A stretch of DNA of 8,507 nt from an uncultured Verrucomicrobiota bacterium (GTDB lineage: Bacteria; Verrucomicrobiota; Verrucomicrobiae; Opitutales; Opitutaceae). The notes under the pieces are model-generated. The model saw only the letters and a list, made by a program, of their open reading frames with translations. It searched no databases and had not been told where the DNA came from. How positions within the stretch are numbered: position 1 is the stretch's first letter; every line of letters starts with the position of its first letter. Both the position numbers and the translations under genes were made by a program. Below, one piece after another: positions 1 through 4,815 of this stretch. The stretch is from contig CAMLNJ010000103.1 in NCBI GenBank assembly GCA_946481225.1, forward strand, positions 1-8,507, in the 5' to 3' direction.

Positions 1-28
1 TACCGAGGTCGATTCCGAGAAGATACAT
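1..28 (-). CDS. N-terminus of a probable FGGY-family sugar kinase (xylulokinase-like), cut by the window edge
   Basis: Only nine codons are visible. Read on the minus strand from an ATG at 28 they give MYLLGIDLG, and the next codon begins with A, compatible with Thr. This is the usual opening of FGGY carbohydrate kinases such as xylulokinase, where the first beta strand and the Asp-Leu-Gly-Thr turn form the phosphate-1 part of the ATP site. These enzymes phosphorylate pentoses, pentuloses or related sugars in the cytoplasm. The gene follows the AraC-family regulator on the same strand, with 88 bp between them, which is a normal arrangement for a sugar-catabolic operon. The leader is pyrimidine-rich (TTTTTCCCTCCCGCACCCCC) with no Shine-Dalgarno. 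Other actin/Hsp70-fold ATPases also begin this way, so the family is likely but the substrate is not known. Confidence 0.55.
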
Positions 29-116
29 GGGGGTGCGGGAGGGAAAAATAGCATATCCCCCGATGTCGGCGCCTTCACTTTCGCCTCAATCCGCGCCCAT
101 CGCTAGCATTAAAGGA
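29..116 (-). promoter_or_regulatory. Regulator-kinase intergenic region with AT-rich TATGCTA/AATGCTA boxes
   Basis: This 88 bp gap separates the regulator stop from the kinase start. On the minus strand it holds AATGCTA (104-110) just after the regulator stop and TATGCTATTTTT (44-55) about 16 bp before the kinase ATG. A third TATGCTA (1036-1042) lies just before the regulator's own ATG. The boxes could be -10 elements (TATGCT matches TATAAT at four of six positions) or half-sites for the AraC-type protein. No convincing -35 is present at normal spacing, which would suit an activator-dependent promoter. The functional reading is inference. Confidence 0.3.
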
Positions 117-1028
117 TCAAGCGGTCGGCGCCCCGGCGCGGGCCCGGCGCCGAAACTCGCTCGGCGTGCAGCCGGCGACGACGCGAAACTGGCGGGCGAA
201 GTAGTTGCCGTCGTTGAAGCCGACGAGGTGGGCGATCTCGGTGATCTCGGTCGCCTCCTGCCGCAGCAGGCGCTTCGCCGCCTCGAGGCGGAGCTCGATC
301 AGGTAGGCGACCGGCGAGCGGCCGGTGGCCTGGCGAAAAACGCGCAGCAGGCTGGCGCGGGAAAGCCCCGCGATCGCCGCCATGCGGGCGAGGTCCCAGG
401 ACTCGGCGTAGCCGCGCTCGAGCGCGCTGATGAGCTTGCCCATCTGAAGCAGCGCCCGGCTCTCCCGCGTTTCGCTCTCGTCGTAGCGCCGGGAGAGGAA
501 GACCATCAGGTCGGTCAGCAGACTGAGCAACATCGCCTCGTGGCCCGGCGCGGCGCGCGCCGATTCGTCCGCGATGCGGGCGCCCAGCTCTTCGGCGACG
601 CCGAGCTTGGCGCGGTCCAGACGGAGGCGGCTGGAAAAATCATGCGAGCCGCGAAAATTCGGCTCGAGCAGGAAAAGCGCGCTGTAGCCGGGCAGGCGGC
701 GCAGGAGGCCGACCGGCAGCGGCAGCCGCTCCGGATCATACATGACGTTGAGCAACAAAAGCCCGTCGCGCTCGCGGAAGCGGTGGACCTGCTGTCCTTG
801 AATCACGAATACATCCCCGGCCGAAACCGGAAAGGCCTGGCCGCCGAGCAGGTGCGTTCCCCTGCCCTCCAAGACCAACACCAGCTCGGTGAAATCGTGA
901 TAGTGGTCGAGCCCGGTGACGTCGTAGGCGTGCGAGGGGCGCCCGCCCGGCTCCGTGCGCACCCGCCGGACGGTCACGGGAAAACCGTTCGCGCCGAAGT
1001 AGTCGCTGCCTTTGGCCAGAATCGCCAT
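117..1028 (-). CDS. AraC-family transcriptional regulator (RhaR/RhaS-like: cupin sensor plus double HTH)
   Basis: The 303-residue length and domain order are those of AraC/XylS regulators. The N-terminal half is a cupin-type ligand domain: residues 42-84 contain HYHDFTELVLVLEGRG, a GGQAFPVSAGDVFVI strand pair and the QQVHRF end of the barrel. A helical linker follows (about 140-205). The C-terminal DNA-binding domain spans about 208-298, with a first HTH at LARMAAIAGLSRASLLRVF and a second at ITEIAHLVGFNDGNYFARQF, ending in the family signature GCTPSEFRRR. It probably binds a sugar and activates a nearby operon, most likely the kinase that starts 88 bp downstream; this is inferred from position. 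The start is the ATG at 1028. An ATG 13 bases further upstream is out of frame, and no Shine-Dalgarno is visible. The ligand cannot be named from sequence alone. Confidence 0.93.
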   Translation of the reverse strand: MAILAKGSDYFGANGFPVTVRRVRTEPGGRPSHAYDVTGLDHYHDFTELVLVLEGRGTHLLGGQAFPVSAGDVFVIQGQQVHRFRERDGLLLLNVMYDPERLPLPVGLLRRLPGYSALFLLEPNFRGSHDFSSRLRLDRAKLGVAEELGARIADESARAAPGHEAMLLSLLTDLMVFLSRRYDESETRESRALLQMGKLISALERGYAESWDLARMAAIAGLSRASLLRVFRQATGRSPVAYLIELRLEAAKRLLRQEATEITEIAHLVGFNDGNYFARQFRVVAGCTPSEFRRRARAGAPTA

Positions 1029-1090
1029 GCTCGATTAGCATAAAGATACCGAGGCGCCGTCGGGCAACGAAACACGCCGCTCGACACCTC

Positions 1091-1123
1091 GAAAAGAGAA
1101 AGCCCGCGGACAATGCCGCGGGC
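1091..1123 (-). terminator. Rho-independent terminator downstream of the hisA-linked exported-protein gene
   Basis: A perfect 8 bp GC stem (GCCCGCGG at 1102-1109 paired with CCGCGGGC at 1116-1123, loop 1110-1115) is followed on the minus strand by the T-rich tail TTTCTCTTTTC (1091-1101). It lies 30 bp past the stop codon of the small exported-protein gene and about 60 bp before the AraC-type gene. It therefore separates the hisA transcript from the regulator, which must have its own promoter. Confidence 0.85.
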
Positions 1124-1153
1124 CCGAAAGCGAAAGGAACGTATCCAGCCGCC

Positions 1154-1507
1154 TCAAAAGGCCGGCGGACGCTCATCCGTCAGCGAAAGCACCCGCCGCG
1201 CGGGGATCGCCAGGGTCACGCCCTTGTCCATCACGATCACGAGCACCGCGCCCTCCGCGCGGACGGAGCGGAGGCCCGAGATCGTGCGCAGGACCGACCC
1301 TTCCTTTTCATAGGTGAGGAAAAGCGGCCCGCCTTGGAAACGCTCGAACGCGCGCTCATAACCTTCGGCGAGCGCCTCGCCCTCGGAGGGCGTCGTCACG
1401 GTGACGTTTGGCTGGTCGGCCGCGAAAAGCGCCGAACCGAGCGGGGCGGAAACCAACAACGCCAGCGGCAAGAGCGCGCGGCGGCAGGAGGATAACGTGG
1501 AGTTCAT
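1154..1507 (-). CDS. Small exported protein of unknown function, downstream of hisA
   Basis: I do not recognise the family. From the ATG at 1507 the product is 117 residues. It begins with a basic n-region (SSCRR), a hydrophobic core (ALLPLALLVSAPLGSALFA) and a likely signal-peptidase site near residues 29-30, so the mature protein is about 88 residues. That part looks beta-rich: a Thr/Val stretch (NVTVTT), FLTYEKEGSVLRTISG, then VLVIVMDKG and TLAIPARRVLSL near the C-terminus. It has no Cys after the leader and no lipobox. In-frame upstream starts exist at 1522 (ATG) and 1525 (TTG), adding five or six residues. They sit in the loop of a small GC hairpin (1515-1531), and no Shine-Dalgarno decides between them. 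The gene follows hisA on the same strand with 72 bp between and ends before a strong terminator, so co-transcription is likely. A link to histidine synthesis is not implied. Confidence 0.72.
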   Translation of the reverse strand: MNSTLSSCRRALLPLALLVSAPLGSALFAADQPNVTVTTPSEGEALAEGYERAFERFQGGPLFLTYEKEGSVLRTISGLRSVRAEGAVLVIVMDKGVTLAIPARRVLSLTDERPPAF

Positions 1508-1579
1508 GGAGGCTGCGGCCATCAAGGCCGCGCCCCGTTCCGACCTCCGGCGTTCCCCGAGGTTTCCCGAATCGACTAC

Positions 1580-2314
1580 TTATGCGACCGCAGCCAGAGC
1601 CTGCTCCACGGTAAGTCGTTTCTCGTAAATGGCTTTCCCAATGATCACGCCATGCAGATTGGCGTGCGTCTTCGCCAGCGCGGCCAGCGCCTCGACGTCG
1701 GCGAGCTTGGATACGCCGCCGCTGGCGATCACCTGCGCGCCCACCGCCGCCACCGCCTCGGCCAGCGCCTGCTGCGCGGACAGGTTCGGGCCGGTCAGCA
1801 TGCCGTCCGTGCCGATGTCGGTGTAAATGATCGTGCGCACGCCGAGGCCGGCCATCCGCTTGGCGAGATCGAGCGCGCCGGTGTCGGTGGTGTCGACCCA
1901 GCCCTTCACAGCGACCTTGCCGTTTTTCGCGTCGATGCCGACCGCGATCTTGTCGCCGAAAGCCTGCACCAGTTCGCCGACGAACTCCGCGCTTTCCGCG
2001 GCGCGCGTGCCGATGACGACGCGGCTCACGCCGAAGCCCAGCGCCCGCTCCACCGCCGCGCGCGTGCGCAGGCCGCCGCCGAGCTGCACCTTCAGGCCCA
2101 CGGCCGCGATCGCCTTGACCGTCTCCAGATTCTGCGGCTCGCCGAGAAAGGCGCCGTCGAGGTCGACCACATGCACCCAGGCGCTGCCCTCTTTCTTGAA
2201 CTGTCCAGCCACCTCGGCCGGGTTGAGCGAATACACCGTCTCCTGATCGGCCTTGCCCTGGGTGAGGCGCACGCAACGGCCGGCTTTGATATCGATGGCG
2301 GGATAGATGGTCAT
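1580..2314 (-). CDS. hisA: HisA, ProFAR isomerase (histidine biosynthesis)
   Basis: HisA is a cytoplasmic (beta-alpha)8-barrel enzyme that converts ProFAR to PRFAR, an Amadori rearrangement in histidine biosynthesis. At 244 residues it has the normal family length. Landmarks in order are the N-terminal strand TIYPAIDIKAGRCVRL with the catalytic Asp8, GGGLRT (79-84) at the half-barrel phosphate site, VVIGTRA (99-105), the second-half acid Asp128 in GIDAKNGKV, YTDIGTDGM (164-172), ASGGVSKLADV (197-207) at the second phosphate site, and GVIIGKAIYEKR at the C-terminal end. The frame stays open 44 codons further upstream, but that extension is low-complexity, covers the intergenic palindrome and lacks homology features. 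The ATG at 2314, giving MTIYPAIDIK, is clearly the right start. The leader is pyrimidine-rich without a Shine-Dalgarno. No other his gene lies beside it here, so histidine genes are probably scattered in this genome. Confidence 0.97.
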   Translation of the reverse strand: MTIYPAIDIKAGRCVRLTQGKADQETVYSLNPAEVAGQFKKEGSAWVHVVDLDGAFLGEPQNLETVKAIAAVGLKVQLGGGLRTRAAVERALGFGVSRVVIGTRAAESAEFVGELVQAFGDKIAVGIDAKNGKVAVKGWVDTTDTGALDLAKRMAGLGVRTIIYTDIGTDGMLTGPNLSAQQALAEAVAAVGAQVIASGGVSKLADVEALAALAKTHANLHGVIIGKAIYEKRLTVEQALAAVA

Positions 2315-2426
2315 GGTTCGCGAAAAGGGAAACCGCCCACCCCACCGCCCCGCCCCGCCCGCGCCAAGCGTTTTCTCCGACGCGCGCATCACGCCCGCCC
2401 CGCGTCGCGCGCGCCGCATCGGACCG

Positions 2427-2447
2427 AATGTTCGTATTACGAACATT
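2427..2447. promoter_or_regulatory. Perfect 10+1+10 bp palindrome, candidate operator between hisA and the M42 peptidase gene
   Basis: Arm AATGTTCGTA (2427-2436), a single central T (2437) and arm TACGAACATT (2438-2447) form a perfect odd-length inverted repeat. It is AT-rich relative to its surroundings. It lies 112 bp before the hisA ATG and 75 bp before the M42 ATG, where a dimeric repressor or activator could control either or both divergent genes. It contains TGTTC and GAACA half-sites separated by 7 bp. Those half-sites resemble the TGTTC-N4-GAACA LexA motif I recall being described for Verrucomicrobia, but the spacing differs, so I do not call it a LexA box. There is no T-tract, so it is not a terminator. 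Confidence 0.55.
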
Positions 2448-2465
2448 GCGGCCGCGCATGCGCCT

Positions 2466-2508
2466 TCATTGAGCGCTCATTGGTCGTTGGACATCCGGCG
2501 CTGGACAT
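2466..2508. repeat. Short direct repeats (TCATTG x2, TGGACAT x2) upstream of the M42 gene
   Basis: TCATTG occurs at 2466-2471 and 2477-2482. TGGACAT occurs at 2488-2494 and 2502-2508, with related words between them (TTGGTCGTTGGACATCC). The pattern resembles degenerate TTGGACAT-type intergenic repeats that I associate with verrucomicrobial genomes; that link is from memory. The repeats end 14 bp before the M42 start codon, so they lie in its leader or promoter. Two copies of each word may also be chance. Confidence 0.35.
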
Positions 2509-2522
2509 TCTTCATTCCGCGC

Positions 2523-3611
2523 ATGGCCAAATCCAAGCCCGCCGCCGTCCCCGCCGTCGTCCCCGCATTTCTCTCCGAGCTTCTCGCCGCGCGTTCGCCC
2601 TCCGGCGCCGAGCACGAGGCCCAGGCCGTCTTCGACGCCCACGTGAAGCCCGCCGCCGACCGCTACGAAAACGACGTCCTCGGCAACCGCATCGCCACCC
2701 TCAATCCCGCCGGCGATCCCGTCCTCCTCCTCGCCGGCCATATCGACGAGCTCGGTCTCCAGATCAGCTACGTCAACAAGGACGGCTACCTCTACTTCAA
2801 CACCATCGGCGGCCACGACCGCGTGATGATCCCCGGCCGCCGCGTCATCATCACCACGAAAAACGGCCCCGTCCTCGGCGTCACCGGCAAGCGCGCCATT
2901 CACCTCATGGACGAGGCCGACCGCAAGAAGGTCCCCGAGATCCACGAGATGTGGATCGATATCGGCGCGAAGAACAAAAAGGAGGCCCTCTCGCGCGTGC
3001 GCATCGGCGATGTCGCGACCTATCAACCCGGCTTCGAACTGCTCCACGGCACCATCGGCGTCGCCCGCGCCTTCGACGACAAGGTGGGCGCCTACGTCGT
3101 CGGCGAGGTGCTCCGACGTCTCGCGGGCCAGCGTAAAAAACTCGCCGCGCAAATCGTCTCCGTCGCCACCACGCAGGAGGAGATCGGCGTGCGCGGCGCC
3201 ACCACCTCCGCCTATGCGGTCAACCCTCATCTCGCCGTCGCCGTCGACGTCGGCCACGCCACCGACCACCCCGACTGCGACCAGCGCAAATACGGCGAGA
3301 CCAAGCTCGGCGGCGGTCCGATCATCTGCCGAGGCCCGAACATCAATCCGTTCATCTATGATCGCCTCGTCGCCGCCGCCGAGGCCGCCGGCATCCCGCA
3401 CCAATTCGAGGCCGAATCCCGCCCCACCGGCACCGACGCCCGCGCCATCCAGATGGGCCGCGGCGGCGTCGCCACCGGCCTGGTCAGCATCCCGCTCCGC
3501 TACATGCACACCCCGAGCGAGATCGTGGACCTCGCCGACGTGGAGCGCACCGTGCAGCTCTTGGTGGCCTTCGCCCTCGGGCTGAAAAAAGGCGAGCACG
3601 GACGCTGGTGA
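2523..3611 (+). CDS. M42-family metallo-aminopeptidase (glutamyl aminopeptidase/TET or endoglucanase M-like)
   Basis: M42 enzymes are cytoplasmic di-zinc or di-cobalt aminopeptidases, often large TET complexes, that trim short peptides. From the ATG at 2523 the protein is 362 residues, a normal family length. The metal and catalytic set is complete: His73 and Asp75 in AGHIDELGL, the bridging Asp185 in RAFDDKVGAY, general-base Glu219 with metal ligand Glu220 in TTQEEIGVRGA, Asp242 in AVDVGHATD, and His329 in RYMHTPSEIVD. The PDZ-like lid domain typical of the family fits between about residues 76 and 170. The frame is open for 72 more codons upstream, but these cross the palindrome and the hisA leader; MAKSKPAA followed by the first helix is the natural start. 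The gene diverges from hisA and is followed 81 bp later by a secreted protease on the same strand. Some members are annotated as cellulases (FrvX); peptidase activity is the better call. Confidence 0.94.
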   Translation: MAKSKPAAVPAVVPAFLSELLAARSPSGAEHEAQAVFDAHVKPAADRYENDVLGNRIATLNPAGDPVLLLAGHIDELGLQISYVNKDGYLYFNTIGGHDRVMIPGRRVIITTKNGPVLGVTGKRAIHLMDEADRKKVPEIHEMWIDIGAKNKKEALSRVRIGDVATYQPGFELLHGTIGVARAFDDKVGAYVVGEVLRRLAGQRKKLAAQIVSVATTQEEIGVRGATTSAYAVNPHLAVAVDVGHATDHPDCDQRKYGETKLGGGPIICRGPNINPFIYDRLVAAAEAAGIPHQFEAESRPTGTDARAIQMGRGGVATGLVSIPLRYMHTPSEIVDLADVERTVQLLVAFALGLKKGEHGRW

Positions 3612-3692
3612 CACGAAAGCCTCATCCGCGCGCACGGCTTGCCCGATAGGCTTTGAACGCATAGCCGGTCTTCTCGCCCCTCCCGCCACCCC

Positions 3693-4628
3693 ATGCGATT
3701 CCTCCCCGCCGCCGCGTCCGTCCTGCTTTTCGCCACGCCCCGCCTCCTCGCGCTCCAAATCGAAGGCTACGAGGCCGCCATCAACGAGCGTTTCGCCTCG
3801 GGTTTCGAGGCGGGCGCGCCGGTGGCCAACAACAGCGCCTCCTTCGCCCTCGCCGGCTACGATCTCTCCGGCGTGGGCTGGCAGACGACGAACAACGACT
3901 TCGCCGTCACCCTGATCTCCGATCGCCACGCGCTCACCGCCGCCCATGTCGCGCCCTCGGTCGGCGCCTCGGTGTCCTTTCTCGGCACCGACGGCGTCGT
4001 GCGCGGCTACACCGTCGCGAGCGTGACCGTCCTCACCTTCGATGGTGTCGCATCCGACGTCGCCTTCGTGAAGCTCTCCGCCGCTGTCGACAGCGCCCGC
4101 ATCAAAGCCTACTTCGGTCTGGGTTTTTCCTCCTCCGCCGCCTATGCCGGCCTTCCTGTCACGCTCTACGGCGCAAACGGTCGCGTGGGCACCAACCACG
4201 TCCAGGATGTCGGCGCCTTCGATCTCCTGCCTTTTTCCACCGGCCCCGGCGTGCCGTCGGGCAACGGCGTGAACGACAGCGTCATCGCCTACACCGACTT
4301 CGACGCCACCATCGGCGAAGCCCAGGCCCAAGGCGGCGACTCAGGCAGCCCCACTTTCGCGCGCATGACCAACGGCGATCTCGCCTTCGTCGGCGTGCAT
4401 TCCGCCATCGGCAGCGTGGGAGCCACCTCGATCACGATCGATTCGCTCCCCCTTCTCGCCTCGCAAACCCAGATCAACAACCTGCTCTCGGCCGACGGCT
4501 ACGGCCCCTGGCTTTACTATACCTCGGGCGTGGTGACCGAAACGATTCCCGAGCCCGCGGCCGCCGCCGCGCTGGCGGGCCTTTCCGTCGCCTTTGCCGG
4601 CGTAGGCCGTCGTCGGCGCCGCGTCTGA
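3693..4628 (+). CDS. Secreted trypsin-like serine protease with PEP-CTERM-type C-terminal sorting signal
   Basis: The 311-residue product begins with a signal peptide (RFLPAAASVLLFATPRLLA, cleavage likely near residue 20). It then carries a chymotrypsin-fold catalytic triad: His85 in LTAAHV, Asp122 in SDVAFVKL and Ser217 in GGDSGSP. The C-terminus has the tripartite PEP-CTERM layout: the motif IPEP at 285-288, a hydrophobic Ala/Gly/Leu segment (about 289-305) and a run of five arginines before the final Val. Such tails are handled by exosortase systems in Gram-negative bacteria and direct proteins to the cell surface or extracellular matrix. No exosortase is visible here. Activity is inferred from the intact triad; the substrate is unknown. 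The start follows a C/T-rich leader without a Shine-Dalgarno. Co-transcription with the M42 gene is possible but not shown. Confidence 0.88.
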   Translation: MRFLPAAASVLLFATPRLLALQIEGYEAAINERFASGFEAGAPVANNSASFALAGYDLSGVGWQTTNNDFAVTLISDRHALTAAHVAPSVGASVSFLGTDGVVRGYTVASVTVLTFDGVASDVAFVKLSAAVDSARIKAYFGLGFSSSAAYAGLPVTLYGANGRVGTNHVQDVGAFDLLPFSTGPGVPSGNGVNDSVIAYTDFDATIGEAQAQGGDSGSPTFARMTNGDLAFVGVHSAIGSVGATSITIDSLPLLASQTQINNLLSADGYGPWLYYTSGVVTETIPEPAAAAALAGLSVAFAGVGRRRRRV

Positions 4629-4680
4629 GCCCAAAGGCTCGGCCAAAAGCTGATGTGGTCGATTCGGACGGCGAACCAGC

Positions 4681-4798
4681 GGGGTGGCGCCCCTACGCCG
4701 GTCCTCTGTCCTCGGTCTGGTGCGGGCGTGGCTCGACCACGCCCGCGTCGGCCATCCCCGCGGCATCGGACAACGCACCCGACGCGGGCGCGGCTACA
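4681..4798. repeat. GC-rich compound palindrome in a convergent intergenic region
   Basis: It lies between the serine-protease stop (4628) and the mqo stop (4816). Hairpin 1 is a perfect 10 bp stem (GCGGGCGTGG at 4722-4731 with CCACGCCCGC at 4737-4746, loop CTCGA). Hairpin 2 is a perfect 12 bp stem (CGCCCGCGTCGG at 4740-4751 with CCGACGCGGGCG at 4779-4790). Both use 4740-4746, so they cannot form together. The minus strand reads TGTAGCC at 4792-4798, at the element's mqo-side edge, and CGTAGGGGCGCC near the other edge. No T-tract follows either hairpin. It may stop or stabilise the converging transcripts, or be a dispersed intergenic repeat. The rest of the gap (4629-4680) shows only a weak 5 bp hairpin at the protease stop codon. 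Confidence 0.55.
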
Positions 4799-4815
4799 GT
4801 TCTATTTGAAACACG

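Noticed and set aside
27..1043. A 338-codon open frame on the plus strand
   Set aside because: It is antisense to the AraC-type regulator, has low-complexity Arg/Ala/Gln composition and no recognisable domain.
2315..2446. N-terminal extension of HisA by 44 codons
   Set aside because: The family begins at the first barrel strand (TIYPAIDIK). The extension is Arg/Gly-rich and crosses the palindrome.
2427..2447. LexA (SOS) box
   Set aside because: The half-sites resemble TGTTC/GAACA but the spacing is 7, not 4, and neither neighbour is a DNA-repair gene.
1652..3136. A 494-codon plus-strand frame covering hisA antisense and part of the M42 gene
   Set aside because: It crosses two well-supported genes in other frames, and its C-terminal half is an Arg/Pro/His-rich artefact.
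3616..3654. Inverted repeat AAAGCCT/AGGCTTT after the M42 stop as a terminator
   Set aside because: The arms are only 7 bp with a 25-base loop and no T-tract follows; too weak to call.
2466..4331. A 621-codon open frame on the minus strand
   Set aside because: It lies antisense to the M42 peptidase and the serine protease, both with full catalytic motifs. Its protein is Gly/Ala/Asp/Glu/Val-rich low complexity, as expected opposite C-ending codons in GC-rich DNA.
4627..4640. Hairpin GAGCC-CAAA-GGCTC at the serine-protease stop codon
   Set aside because: The stem is only 5 bp, overlaps the stop codon and lacks a T-run.
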